NCBI RefSeq assembly: GCF_012641435.1
Contig: NZ_JABAIJ010000007.1
Coordinates: forward strand, 186,001-250,000
Direction of reading: 5' to 3'
From: Rhizobium sp. P38BS-XIX
Lineage (GTDB): Bacteria > Pseudomonadota > Alphaproteobacteria > Rhizobiales > Rhizobiaceae
DNA: 64,000 nucleotides
Positions within the stretch are counted from its first letter, which is position 1. Each line of letters opens with the position of its first letter. The notes under the pieces were generated by a model. The model had not been told where the DNA came from. It made no database searches and was given only the letters and a program-made list of their open reading frames with translations. A program made the position numbers and the translations under genes. Of the stretch, positions 52,199 through 61,426 are shown piece after piece.

Positions 52199-52624
52199 TC
52201 AGGCAAGAATCGGAAGAGCAGGGGGAGCACGTGGTCCGCTATTCGGCGGATAAAGCTGGCGATGATACGCCTCGCTTCTGACGACGACGATATCCTCGCG
52301 AACAAAGGCTAGATGTTCGAAAATATCGGTCGACGGCGTGGGAAGCAGAATGGCCGCCGAAATTCGGCAAGCCTCGCATCCCGGCATAAAGGTCTTGCCG
52401 TGCTCCTTACCATCAGGCGTCCGTTCGGTGACGCAGATGACGGGCAGAGTGCCGTCCGGCAGACGGTATTGGGCAAGCTCAAGGGTTGTCAGTTCCGCAG
52501 CGCTGGCCACGGCGGGCGTGTGGGCAAAGCCAACGGACAGCAATGCGACGGCGCATAGAATGCGCACGATCCACTGCGTTGTCCCAAAGAGTCGCTTCCG
52601 CACGATTGTCCCCGTATTTTCCAA
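52199..52624 (-). CDS. Secreted CXXC protein heading the copper cluster
   Basis: A 141-residue protein with a membrane or signal helix (about 18-40, ending ASA-AEL) and a CEAC motif (GCEACRISAAILLP) after a further Cys. The tail is Pro-rich. It starts the copper cluster, 170 bases before the PepSY gene, so a metal-binding or thiol role in copper handling is plausible. I do not recognise the family. Confidence 0.55.
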   Translation of the reverse strand: MENTGTIVRKRLFGTTQWIVRILCAVALLSVGFAHTPAVASAAELTTLELAQYRLPDGTLPVICVTERTPDGKEHGKTFMPGCEACRISAAILLPTPSTDIFEHLAFVREDIVVVRSEAYHRQLYPPNSGPRAPPALPILA

Positions 52625-52815
52625 AGCAATTACGACATTCGTCGACGCAGCTCAATGCGTCAATTTGGTCTGCGCACAGCAGCACCGTTTACATACCGAG
52701 CGAAGGTCAGATACAGATTCGTTGGAAAGGCCGAGCTGGCGGTTCGGCCGTGTCTGTATTGTTCATCGTCCTGTCGTCGGCATGTGTTCGGCGGCTTGCA
52801 CGAAAAGGAAATGAA

Positions 52816-54078
52816 ATGCCCATCGAATCCTGGAGGGGTGGCGAGATCGACGTTGCCGTGATCGGTGCCGGTGCCGCCGGTGTCGCGGCTGCCCGGCAGC
52901 TGCAATCGCTTCGGCCGGATCTCTCGATCGTGCTGCTTGAGGCCTCCAGTCGGGTCGGCGGCCGGGCGCGAACCATTCATCCGCTTGGCGCCGATGGCGT
53001 CGCGCTCGATCTTGGTTGCGGCTGGCTGCATGGTGCCCGCACCAATGAGTGGACGGGAGTTGCCGAAAAGATCGGCCTGACGGTCGATCGCACGCCCGCG
53101 CCCTGGAGCGATGGTGGCCGCCAACTCGAGGCGGCGGATCCGGACGCAAAGGCGGCCGCCGCCGCCACAGCGGATTTCTTCGAGCGTGCCGATGCTTATG
53201 ACGGCGTCGTCGATACCGATCTCGGCGCCATCGTCGCGCCCTCTGACCCATGGCGCGAGCGTATTCATGCCGTCGCCGCTTTCGTGACCGGGGCGGAACT
53301 GCCGAAGTCTTCGGTGATCGATCTCGGCCGGTATGATCCAGGTGCTGGGCCGGACTGGCGCGTGCGGGAAGGCTACGGAACGCTTGTCGCAACCTATGGC
53401 CAGTCCGTGCCCACAGTCCTCGATGTCGAAGTGACCCGCATCGACCATAGCCCTGCCGACCATATCCTGCTTTCAACAACCTTCGGCGAGCTGAAGGCGC
53501 GGGCCGTGATCATTGCCGTCTCGACCAATGTACTTGCCGCCGAGCGCATTCAATTCTGGCCACCGCTTCCCGACAAGATCGAAGCGGCGGCGCGTTTGCC
53601 CCTCGGCTTGGCGAACAAGTTTTTCATTCGAGTGGAAAGACCGGAGCTGTTGCCAACGGATACCCACGCTATGGGATCGCGGCTGGATCGCCGCACCGGC
53701 GCCTATCAGTTGCGGCCGTTCGGCGCGCCCGTCATCGAAGCCTATTTTGCCGGCGATCTCGCACTCGATCTCGAACGGCAGGGACTGGACGCTGCCTTCG
53801 CCTTTTCGGTGGAGCAATTGCAGCATGTCCTTGGCGCTGACATCGCCACAACGCTGTCGCCCCTTGCCATGTCGGGCTGGGCAAGCGAGCCATTTGTCGG
53901 CGGCTCCTATTCCTATGCCACGCCAGGAGCTTCCGATTTGCGGGGTGTGTTGGCCGCCCCCTGCAATGACCGGCTGTTCTTTGCGGGCGAGGCTTGTTCG
54001 CGTGCCCGATATTCGACGGCGCATGGGGCTTACGAGACCGGAGCCGTGGCGGCGCAATCGGTGGCAAAAGCGCTCTGA
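52816..54078 (+). CDS. Flavin-dependent amine oxidase family protein
   Basis: A 420-residue flavoprotein of the monoamine-oxidase family. The FAD dinucleotide motif VIGAGAAGVAAARQL is near residue 13, followed by SRVGGRART; the C-terminal FAD region LFFAGEACSRARYSTAHGAYETG is present. It would oxidise an amine to an aldehyde or imine. The ATG at 52816 has AAGGAA upstream; a longer frame from 52486 lacks support. Substrate unknown. Divergent from the copper cluster. Confidence 0.88.
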   Translation: MPIESWRGGEIDVAVIGAGAAGVAAARQLQSLRPDLSIVLLEASSRVGGRARTIHPLGADGVALDLGCGWLHGARTNEWTGVAEKIGLTVDRTPAPWSDGGRQLEAADPDAKAAAAATADFFERADAYDGVVDTDLGAIVAPSDPWRERIHAVAAFVTGAELPKSSVIDLGRYDPGAGPDWRVREGYGTLVATYGQSVPTVLDVEVTRIDHSPADHILLSTTFGELKARAVIIAVSTNVLAAERIQFWPPLPDKIEAAARLPLGLANKFFIRVERPELLPTDTHAMGSRLDRRTGAYQLRPFGAPVIEAYFAGDLALDLERQGLDAAFAFSVEQLQHVLGADIATTLSPLAMSGWASEPFVGGSYSYATPGASDLRGVLAAPCNDRLFFAGEACSRARYSTAHGAYETGAVAAQSVAKAL

Positions 54079-54270
54079 ACCGGGCCTTGTTGCCGGAATA
54101 GGTCCCGCGACAACGAAAAATAACGATTCGCCTCGAAAATTTGTGAAAAGCGCTCTTAAACTTGCGTCGCAACAGGCGTAAACGCAATCAAACACCACCC
54201 GATTTGGTTTAGATTCTCCTGCGGGAGAAGGGCGGCGAAAGCCGCGATGGAAAAAGCATTTGGAGGAGCC

Positions 54271-55368
54271 ATGAGTAACGGCGACGCAACGACGTTCGAC
54301 ATTCACAAAAACCCCACGCCCGCGACGGATAGCGAACGGGAAGCCTTGATGCAGAATCCGGGTTTCGGTCGTGTCTTCACCGATCATATGGTGACGATCC
54401 GCTATTCGCAGGATCGCGGCTGGCATAGCCCCAAGATCGAGGCGCGCAAGGCGCTAGCTCTCGACCCGGCAACCGTGGTGCTTCACTACGCCCAGGAAAT
54501 CTTCGAGGGTATGAAAGCCTATCATCTGCCTGATGGCGGTGCCGCGCTGTTCCGCCCGGACGCGAATGCACGACGCTTCCACAATTCGGCAGAGCGCTTG
54601 GCCATGCCGCCCCTACCGGAAGCGCTCTTTGTGGAGTCCGTCCGCGAGCTCGTGAAGATCGATCGCAAGTGGATCCCGACTGCCGAGGGTGCGTCGCTCT
54701 ATCTGCGTCCGTTCATGATCGGCTCGGAAGTCGCGCTCGGAACACGTCCGGCGACCGACTACCTCTATTGCGTCGTTGCGTCTCCCGTCGCGTCCTATTT
54801 CAAGAGCGCCGCTTCGGCCGTCACGCTGTGGCTTTCCGAGAACTTCACGCGCGCGGCTCCTGGCGGCACCGGTGCTGCCAAGTGCGGCGGCAACTATGCC
54901 GCAAGCCTTTCCGCGCTTGCCGAAGGTCAGCGTGAAGGTTGCGAGCAGGTCGTCTTCCTCGACGCCGTCGAGAAGCGCTGGATCGAAGAGCTCGGCGGCA
55001 TGAATATCTTCTTCGTGTTCAACGACGGTTCGCTGCAGACGCCGCCGCTCACTGGCACCATCCTGCCGGGTATCACACGCGACTCGCTGATCAAGCTGGG
55101 CCGGGATATGGGCCTTACCGTTCGTGAAGAGCCCTATTCCATCCAGCAGTGGCAGGCCGATGTCGAGAGCGGCCGCCTGAGCGAAGCCTTCGCCTGCGGG
55201 ACGGCAGCTGTCGTCACCCCGATCGGCAAGCTGAAGGGCCGGGAATACGGCTTCACCATCGGCGACGGCAATGCCGGCCCGACCACGCTTCGTCTAAAGG
55301 CCGCGCTGACCGACATTCAGTTCGGCCGCGCGCCTGACAAGCAGGAATGGCTCGATCGTCTGTTCTAA
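54271..55368 (+). CDS. ilvE: Branched-chain amino acid aminotransferase
   Basis: A 365-residue PLP enzyme of fold type IV, transferring amino groups between glutamate and the branched-chain 2-oxo acids. Features: LHYAQEIFEGMKAY near the N-terminus, the PLP Lys in AAKCGGNYAASL, and EELGGMNIFFV. The ATG at 54271 has GGAGGA 4 bases upstream. A small hairpin (TTCTCC/GGAGAA) lies about 60 bases upstream. Confidence 0.95.
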   Translation: MSNGDATTFDIHKNPTPATDSEREALMQNPGFGRVFTDHMVTIRYSQDRGWHSPKIEARKALALDPATVVLHYAQEIFEGMKAYHLPDGGAALFRPDANARRFHNSAERLAMPPLPEALFVESVRELVKIDRKWIPTAEGASLYLRPFMIGSEVALGTRPATDYLYCVVASPVASYFKSAASAVTLWLSENFTRAAPGGTGAAKCGGNYAASLSALAEGQREGCEQVVFLDAVEKRWIEELGGMNIFFVFNDGSLQTPPLTGTILPGITRDSLIKLGRDMGLTVREEPYSIQQWQADVESGRLSEAFACGTAAVVTPIGKLKGREYGFTIGDGNAGPTTLRLKAALTDIQFGRAPDKQEWLDRLF

Positions 55369-55498
55369 GGCTTAAGGCCGATCATCCGGTCAACCTTTGA
55401 CCGCAACGAGATCGATAACCGGCGGGGATGGCAAACGGGTCTTCCCGCCGGGCTCTGACACAAGAGATCGCATAGTCACCCGAAACATCGGAGTTGTT

Positions 55499-56425
55499 AT
55501 GATGACCAACGTCAGCGACCGTCCCGGCATCGAGCCGGGCGAGGAGATCGGCTTTGTCGGTCTCGGCGTCATGGGCCAGCCGATGGCCCTCAATCTTGCA
55601 AGGTCCGGCACGAGGCTCGTCGTCTGGAACCGGTCGTCAGCGGCGGCCGATCCGCTGCGCGAGGCTGGTGCCCAAGTCGCCGATAGCGTCGAGGATGTTT
55701 TCGGGCGAACGCGGATCGTGCTTTTGATGCTGGTGAACGAGGCGGTGCTGGATATGATCCTGCAGCGCGGGACACCGGGCTTCGAGACGCTGGTTTCCGG
55801 ACACATCGTCGTCTCGATGGGATCGAACCCGCCAGATTACTCGCGTGGCCTGGCCGCGGAGATTGCGGCAGCCGGCGGTCACTATGTCGAGGCGCCGGTG
55901 TCGGGCTCGCGCAAGCCGGCAGAGACTGCACAGCTTGTCGGACTTCTCGGCGGCGACGCGGATATCGTTGCGCATGTGCGGCCGTTGTTTGCGCCGATGT
56001 GCCGCGAAACGATCCTCTGCGGGCCAGTCGGCAACGCGTTGCTGATGAAGCTTGCCGTCAATCTCTATCTCTGCACCACGTTGGCCGGGTTGGCAGAGGC
56101 CGCGCACTTTGCCGATCGGAACGGGCTGGATCTCGCCACCTTCCAGGCGGCGATCGGCTCCGGCCCCATGGCCAGTGATCTGACGCGGGTGAAAATCCCG
56201 AAGCTCGTCGAGCGGGATTTTTCCGTCCAGGCGGCGACGGCGGATGCGCTCAACAGCACCAATCTGATCGCCGCTGCCGCGCGTGCTGCCGGCATGGCCT
56301 CGCCGATCCTCGATCTTTGCCGCGCGCTTTATGGAGAGAGCGTCGAGCTTGGCAATGGCCGGCTCGATATGTCCTCGGTTCTGACGGCGATCGAAGGCCG
56401 AACCGCGACGCTTGGCCGCTCCTAG
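55499..56425 (+). CDS. NAD(P)-dependent beta-hydroxyacid dehydrogenase family protein
   Basis: A 308-residue member of the 3-hydroxyisobutyrate/6-phosphogluconate dehydrogenase superfamily. The Rossmann motif IGFVGLGVMGQPMA is near residue 15, the substrate-binding VEAPVSGSRKPAE near 125, and the catalytic Lys lies in GNALLMKLAVNL. CGGAG is 6 bases before the first of two adjacent ATG codons. The substrate is unknown. A second family member is at 61427. Confidence 0.88.
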   Translation: MMTNVSDRPGIEPGEEIGFVGLGVMGQPMALNLARSGTRLVVWNRSSAAADPLREAGAQVADSVEDVFGRTRIVLLMLVNEAVLDMILQRGTPGFETLVSGHIVVSMGSNPPDYSRGLAAEIAAAGGHYVEAPVSGSRKPAETAQLVGLLGGDADIVAHVRPLFAPMCRETILCGPVGNALLMKLAVNLYLCTTLAGLAEAAHFADRNGLDLATFQAAIGSGPMASDLTRVKIPKLVERDFSVQAATADALNSTNLIAAAARAAGMASPILDLCRALYGESVELGNGRLDMSSVLTAIEGRTATLGRS

Positions 56426-56491
56426 CAATGGATCGCGCGAAGCCTATGTAGAATTGAGATTTTGACAGGCATTTCTGAAAGGAAGATAAGC

Positions 56492-57544
56492 ATGTCTGCC
56501 GCTACGGACAGCAATCTTTTTCAAAAACTCGGATTGAAGTATCCGCTGATCGTCGCTCCTATGGCCGGAGGACCTTCGTCGGTCGATCTCGTCGCGGCTG
56601 CCTCGACTGCTGGAGCGCTCGGCGCCATGGGAGGCGCCTACTCTTCCGCCACTGCGATCGAAACCTTTGTGAACGCGGTGCGCGACCGCACCGATAAACC
56701 ATTTTCGATCAACCTCTTCATTCCTCATTCCATACCCGAGGTCGCGCAGGAGCCGCTTGCCCGGGCGACGCAGGCAACGGCACGATACCGCACCGAGCTT
56801 GAGTTGCCGGCACCGCAGCTCGCTCCGCCCTACGAGGAGGATTTCGATAGCCAGTTCGAGGCCGTGTTGCGTCTCAAGCCGGCCTGCTTCAGCTTCGTCT
56901 TCGGGCTGTTGTCTTCGGATCATGTCAGTGCTGCAAAGAAGGCGGATATTCCGTTGATCGGAACGGCAACGACCTTTGAAGAGGCGAAGGCGCTTGAAGA
57001 TAGCGGCGTCGATGCCGTCACTCTGCAAGGCTTTGAGGCCGGCGGCCATCGCGGCATTTTCGATGCGCATGCAGACGATCCGAAAATCGGTCTTCGCGAA
57101 CTTCTGGCGCAGTGTGCCGGCAAGCTTGGCGTGCCGCTGATCGCAGCCGGCGGGATCATGACGGCGGCCGATGTCCGCGCGGCGTTGCAGGCTGGCGCGC
57201 AGGCCGTGCAAATGGGCACGGCTTTCCTGGTCTCAACCGAAGCCGGGACATCCGCGCCCTATCGCAAGAAACTTCTGGAAGCACCGGAGCGCAAGACGCG
57301 GACGACGCGGGCGTTCTCTGGCCGCTTCGCCCGCGGGATCGAAAATCGCTTCATGGATGAGATGGAAGGGAAGGCGGACGCCATTCTTCCTTTCCCGGCG
57401 CAAAACAAGTTCACGCGAGACATGCGCGGCGCATCCACTGCGAAGGGATCACCGGATTTTCTCTCGCTCTGGGCCGGAACCGGCAAGGGCGAGCTTTGGC
57501 AGGGAAGCACTGCCGCTCTGATCGAACGTCTCTTCGAAGCTTGA
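56492..57544 (+). CDS. Nitronate monooxygenase family protein
   Basis: A 350-residue FMN enzyme (2-nitropropane dioxygenase type) oxidising nitronates to aldehydes and nitrite, a detoxification reaction. Motifs: APMAGGPSSV near residue 25, QGFEAGGHRG (active-site His), IAAGGIMTAADV and MGTAFL in the FMN phosphate site. AAGGAAG precedes the ATG at 56492. The specific substrate is not shown. Confidence 0.92.
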   Translation: MSAATDSNLFQKLGLKYPLIVAPMAGGPSSVDLVAAASTAGALGAMGGAYSSATAIETFVNAVRDRTDKPFSINLFIPHSIPEVAQEPLARATQATARYRTELELPAPQLAPPYEEDFDSQFEAVLRLKPACFSFVFGLLSSDHVSAAKKADIPLIGTATTFEEAKALEDSGVDAVTLQGFEAGGHRGIFDAHADDPKIGLRELLAQCAGKLGVPLIAAGGIMTAADVRAALQAGAQAVQMGTAFLVSTEAGTSAPYRKKLLEAPERKTRTTRAFSGRFARGIENRFMDEMEGKADAILPFPAQNKFTRDMRGASTAKGSPDFLSLWAGTGKGELWQGSTAALIERLFEA

Positions 57545-57559
57545 TCTCTCAAACGCAAA

Positions 57560-57579
57560 GGAGCCGGCAAGCCGGCTCC
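57560..57579. terminator. Hairpin between convergent genes
   Basis: GGAGCCGGC and GCCGGCTCC form a perfect stem. It lies between the nitronate monooxygenase gene and gapR and has a T-rich flank (TTTGCGTTT) only on the minus strand. Confidence 0.5.
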
Positions 57580-57611
57580 AATTCATGTCGACAGGACAAT
57601 ATCCGTCGAGA

Positions 57612-57863
57612 TTATTCCATGCCAAGCGCGGCCATATAGGTCTGCAGGATGGATTCCTCTTCCAGACGCTCATTCGCGTCCTTCTTGCGAAGGCGGATAA
57701 TGGTACGGATCGCCTTGGTGTCGTAGCCACGGCCCTTGGCTTCCCCCATGACATCCTTGATGTCCGAGCCAATTGCAGCCTTTTCTTCCTCAAGACGCTC
57801 GATGCGCTCGATGAATTGACGCAGTTCCGCGGCGGCCACGTTCTCGACGCTGTTTTCTTCCAT
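57612..57863 (-). CDS. gapR: GapR (DUF2312) nucleoid-associated protein
   Basis: An 83-residue, highly helical DUF2312 protein. The Caulobacter member, GapR, forms a clamp on overtwisted DNA and assists topoisomerases during replication. Visible are the N-terminal coiled coil (AAELRQFIERIERLEEEK) and a basic patch (AKGRGYDTKAIRTIIRLRKK). The start matches the family, with AGGAG upstream of the ATG. Confidence 0.92.
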   Translation of the reverse strand: MEENSVENVAAAELRQFIERIERLEEEKAAIGSDIKDVMGEAKGRGYDTKAIRTIIRLRKKDANERLEEESILQTYMAALGME

Positions 57864-58034
57864 GCACTTCTCCTAAAGGGTCTCAAAGGGTCGCTTGCCG
57901 CCGGTCGCAGGTGAGATCGGTGGATCACCGATATGGCACCTCGCTTCAGGACCAGCGCGGGATTTCAAGTTCGATCGGGCAGTTGACGTGCCGCGAATGG
58001 CGCGCAAGGTCAAGCCGGATTGGTGAAGGGAGCG

Positions 58035-58340
58035 TTAATCTTTCGGCTTGTTCTGCTCGAAAGCGGCTTTTTGCACAGGCGAAGCTTCCTTCTGATGCAG
58101 GTTTTTCCATTCCTCGTAGGGCATGCCGTAGACGATCTCGCGGGATTCGTCCTTGCTGACTTCAAGGCCAGCCTCCTCTGCCGCCTCGCGATACCAGTTG
58201 GACAAGCAGTTGCGGCAGAAACCGGCAAGGTTCATCATGTCGATGTTCTGCACGTCGTTGCGCTCGCGCAGATGCGCCAGGAGATGGCGGAATGCGGCGG
58301 CCTCAAGCTCCGTCTGCTGTTGCTTGCTAAGTGCGGTCAT
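58035..58340 (-). CDS. DUF1244 family protein
   Basis: A 101-residue DUF1244 protein with the family's helical core and GFCRNCLSNWY Cys pair, and YGMPYEEWK. Function unknown, but it is common in Alphaproteobacteria. AAGGAGAA precedes the ATG at 58340. It begins 28 bases after the second N-formylglutamate amidohydrolase gene, probably as its operon partner. Confidence 0.9.
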   Translation of the reverse strand: MTALSKQQQTELEAAAFRHLLAHLRERNDVQNIDMMNLAGFCRNCLSNWYREAAEEAGLEVSKDESREIVYGMPYEEWKNLHQKEASPVQKAAFEQNKPKD

Positions 58341-58368
58341 CTCGTTTCTCCTTAATTCGCTCTCCGGA

Positions 58369-59163
58369 TCAGCCTTCATAGGGGCCGGTTCGTGACGGAT
58401 AGCGCTTATATTCGTGCATCATCGGATCGGCATTGATATCGGCGAAGATCGGCGCCAGCCGATCGGCCCATTCGATGACGCCTGCCTCGTCGCCGATCAG
58501 GTCCTGTCTAACCTCGATCAGCGCATGCGCGATGCCATTCATCATGCAATGGCGGTACATGGTGTCGTTGCGCAAGGCGCCGTCGTAAGGCTCGTTGTCA
58601 CCGATCACCAAATCGGTATCCACACCCAGTTTTGCAAGAAGCGGCACGACGGCGCGCTCGTCGCTGTCCCAGAGCACGCTTGCGTGCCAAGGTCTGGCGA
58701 CACCTTTCCAGGCCGGCGTGAAAGAATGCATCGACAGCACCAGCGGTGCCTTACCTGTCGCTGCGGCCACCGAAGCGATCATCTCGTCGACGGCGCGGTG
58801 GTAGGGCCGATGGAAGGTCTCGATGCGGTAGTTCCACTCGTCGTCCGTGATCGGATGATTGCCCGGAATGATCGCGCCATCGGAGATCTTCATAATCAGC
58901 GTGGGGTCGTCCTCGCCGCGGTTCGGATCGATCAGCAGGCGGGAAAAGCCACCCAAGACGCCGGGAACGCCCAGCTTCCGGCAAAGATGCCGGCAGAGGC
59001 TCTCGATGCCGATGTCATAGGCGATATGCCGCGAAAAAGCAGTTTCCGGCAGGCCCAGGCTGCCATAGCGCTCCGGCAGGAGCCGCATGGCGTGGTCGCC
59101 GAGGATGACCATCCCTTTGTCATGATTGCCGGATATGGTCTCGAAAGATCTGAAGTCGGTCAT
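58369..59163 (-). CDS. N-formylglutamate amidohydrolase family protein (second copy)
   Basis: A 264-residue paralogue of the enzyme at 4392. Features: ILGDHAMRLLPERYG, GGFSRLLIDPNRGED, LVLSMHSFTPAW and the C-terminal ALIEVRQDLIGDEAG. It is shorter than the first copy and lies directly upstream of the DUF1244 gene, with GapR beyond. It may be a deformylase of another N-formyl amino acid. The ATG at 59163 is the only good start. Confidence 0.88.
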   Translation of the reverse strand: MTDFRSFETISGNHDKGMVILGDHAMRLLPERYGSLGLPETAFSRHIAYDIGIESLCRHLCRKLGVPGVLGGFSRLLIDPNRGEDDPTLIMKISDGAIIPGNHPITDDEWNYRIETFHRPYHRAVDEMIASVAAATGKAPLVLSMHSFTPAWKGVARPWHASVLWDSDERAVVPLLAKLGVDTDLVIGDNEPYDGALRNDTMYRHCMMNGIAHALIEVRQDLIGDEAGVIEWADRLAPIFADINADPMMHEYKRYPSRTGPYEG

Positions 59164-59309
59164 ATGGATTGTCGATTATTGAATTTTCAACTCTTTGTTT
59201 GATTGCATGCGCGGATGGAAGGTGCAAGGTTCGCAGCTTCGATCGGGCAAAGAGCGGCGTTAGACGCCGTCACCATCCCGTGAAGAAAATATAATCGATT
59301 AGAGTTGCG

Positions 59310-59855
59310 TTGACATTCATGGGATGGCGGCGCAAGAAGACGCAAAGACGAATAACTGGGAGCCAATTGGAAGCCGTGTCCAGCCAAGTCGCACCACGTT
59401 TCGTTAAGCGGTCAAATCCGCTCACCCGAATCGCATTTCTTATTCTTGTTGTGGCAGCGCCGTTTTTGTTCATGCCGAAGGCGGCTCACGCGGATTTCCG
59501 AACGTGTAACGGCACTCAAAACCTTGTGGGCGTGGCCATAGGCTATCGCGCCAAGGAAGGCTGGGTGACCGAAGGCTGGTGGCAGATTCCCGCCAATACC
59601 TGCGCAACATTGATCGAGGGGCCGCTTCAATCCCGTTATTATTATCTCTACGCAGAGGATGCGGCCCGCGGCGGTCGCTGGACGGGTGACGTCGAAATGT
59701 GCGTGGCGGAAAATGAATTCAAAATCCCAGGCGTGAAGGATTGCTACGCTCGTGGCTATCAGAAGATGGGATTCAAGGAATACGACACGGGGCGTCAGGC
59801 GAGCTGGATGGTTCAGCTTTCCGATACCCCGGGCAGCCAAGAAAGCCAGAATTGA
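59310..59855 (+). CDS. DUF1036 secreted protein
   Basis: A 181-residue protein with one N-terminal hydrophobic segment (about 39-62, ending AHA-DF), followed by a DUF1036 domain (TCNGTQNLVGVAIGYRAKEGW, WWQIPANTCATLI) with conserved Trp and Cys. Function unknown. Its TGA stop overlaps the ATG of pyruvate kinase (TGATG), suggesting translational coupling. No strong site precedes the start, so it could begin at 59319. Confidence 0.75.
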   Translation: MTFMGWRRKKTQRRITGSQLEAVSSQVAPRFVKRSNPLTRIAFLILVVAAPFLFMPKAAHADFRTCNGTQNLVGVAIGYRAKEGWVTEGWWQIPANTCATLIEGPLQSRYYYLYAEDAARGGRWTGDVEMCVAENEFKIPGVKDCYARGYQKMGFKEYDTGRQASWMVQLSDTPGSQESQN

Positions 59856-61294
59856 TGAGACGAAACAGAAAAGTCAAAATCCTCGCAACGCTCGGTCCGG
59901 CCTCCTCTTCGGAGGAGATGATTCAGAAGCTTCATGAGGCCGGCGCAGACCTGTTCCGCATTAACATGAGCCACGCCAGCCATGATGTGATGCGCACGCT
60001 GATCCAGCGCATCCGCGCCGTTGAAAGCCGCTGTGGTCGGCCGATCGGCATCCTCGCCGACTTGCAGGGTCCCAAGCTGCGCGTCGGCAAGTTTGCTGAA
60101 ACCAAGGTCGATCTCAAGCCTGGCCAGACCTTCACCCTCGACAACCAGGATATCCCTGGCGACAACACCCGCGTTTACCTGCCGCACCCGGAAATCCTGG
60201 AATCGGTTCAGCCTGGCCATCGTCTTCTGATCGATGACGGCAAGCTCGCCCTGCGTGCTGAAAAGTGCGACGGCAAGAGCATCGTCACGACCGTTATTTC
60301 GGGCACAAAGATTTCCGATCGCAAGGGCGTCAGCCTCCCCGACACACTGCTTGGCGTCGGCGCCCTCACGGAGAAGGACCGCGTCGATCTCGATGCCGTT
60401 CTCGCGACCAACGAAGTCGACTGGGTGGCTCTGTCCTTCATCCAGCGTCCCGAAGATTTGACGGAAGTTCGCAAGATTTCCCATGGCCGCGTCGGCCTGA
60501 TGTCGAAGATCGAAAAGCCGCAAGCTGTCGAGCGCATCGAAGAGATCATCGAGCTTTCCGACGCGTTGATGGTTGCCCGCGGTGACCTTGGCGTCGAGAT
60601 GCCGCTGGAATCCGTTCCCGGCATTCAGAAGCAGCTGATCCGCGCCTGCCGCCGCTCCGGCAAGCCGGTTGTCGTTGCCACGCAGATGCTGGAATCGATG
60701 ATCTCCGCGCCGGTTCCGACCCGCGCCGAAGTGTCCGACGTCGCCACCGCCGTCTTCGAAGGCGCCGATGCCGTCATGCTGTCGGCCGAATCCGCTTCGG
60801 GCGACTATCCGGTCGAAGCCGTTTCGATGATGGCCTCCATCGCCGGCACGATCGAGCGTGAACCGCATTATCCGGGCATCATCTACGCCCAGCGCGCCCT
60901 TCCGGAAGCAACCGGTGCAGATGCGATTTCGCTCGCCGCTCGCCAGATCGCCGAAACCCTGAAGCTCGCTGCGATCGTCTGCTACACCTCGTCGGGCACG
61001 ACGGGCATGCGCGCTTCTCGCGAGCGTCCGCAGGTTCCGATCCTGGCGCTGTCGCCGATCATCCAGACCGCACGCCGTCTGTCCGTTGTCTGGGGCTTGC
61101 ACTGTGTGGTCACGCACGATGCGACCGACCTTGACGACATGGTCAACAATGCCTGCCGTATCGTTGCCGAAGAAGGCTTCGGCAAGCCGGGTGATCGCAT
61201 CATCATTTCGGCTGGTGTTCCGCTCGGCACGCCGGGTGCAACCAACATGCTGCGCATTGCCTATATCGGTTCGGACGGCCAGTCCGGCGTGTGA
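59855..61294 (+). CDS. pyk: Pyruvate kinase
   Basis: A 479-residue glycolytic enzyme converting phosphoenolpyruvate and ADP to pyruvate and ATP. Motifs: KILATLGPASSS near residue 7, FRINMSHAS, the catalytic Lys in MSKIEKPQAVE, VARGDLGVEMP, and the C-terminal allosteric domain. The start is set by the TGATG overlap with the upstream DUF1036 gene. A terminator follows. Confidence 0.97.
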   Translation: MRRNRKVKILATLGPASSSEEMIQKLHEAGADLFRINMSHASHDVMRTLIQRIRAVESRCGRPIGILADLQGPKLRVGKFAETKVDLKPGQTFTLDNQDIPGDNTRVYLPHPEILESVQPGHRLLIDDGKLALRAEKCDGKSIVTTVISGTKISDRKGVSLPDTLLGVGALTEKDRVDLDAVLATNEVDWVALSFIQRPEDLTEVRKISHGRVGLMSKIEKPQAVERIEEIIELSDALMVARGDLGVEMPLESVPGIQKQLIRACRRSGKPVVVATQMLESMISAPVPTRAEVSDVATAVFEGADAVMLSAESASGDYPVEAVSMMASIAGTIEREPHYPGIIYAQRALPEATGADAISLAARQIAETLKLAAIVCYTSSGTTGMRASRERPQVPILALSPIIQTARRLSVVWGLHCVVTHDATDLDDMVNNACRIVAEEGFGKPGDRIIISAGVPLGTPGATNMLRIAYIGSDGQSGV

Positions 61295-61333
61295 TTGCCG
61301 ACATCTGAGTACGGCAGCACCTGATATATTCGA

Positions 61334-61363
61334 AACCCGCTGTCGAAAGACGGCGGGTTTTTT
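61334..61363 (+). terminator. Rho-independent terminator of pyk
   Basis: AACCCGC pairs with GCGGGTT around a TGTC-GAAA-GACG inner hairpin, followed by six T (61360-61363 region), 40 bases after the pyk stop codon. Confidence 0.8.
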
Positions 61364-61426
61364 GTTGTAGCGGAAATGCCTGCGACCGCTCCCCCCAGGC
61401 AGGCGCATCGAGAAGGAGACATGCCA

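Noticed and set aside
52486..52815. An extended N-terminus for the amine oxidase gene
   Set aside because: The ATG at 52816 has AAGGAA upstream and begins directly before the FAD motif; the extra stretch is low quality.
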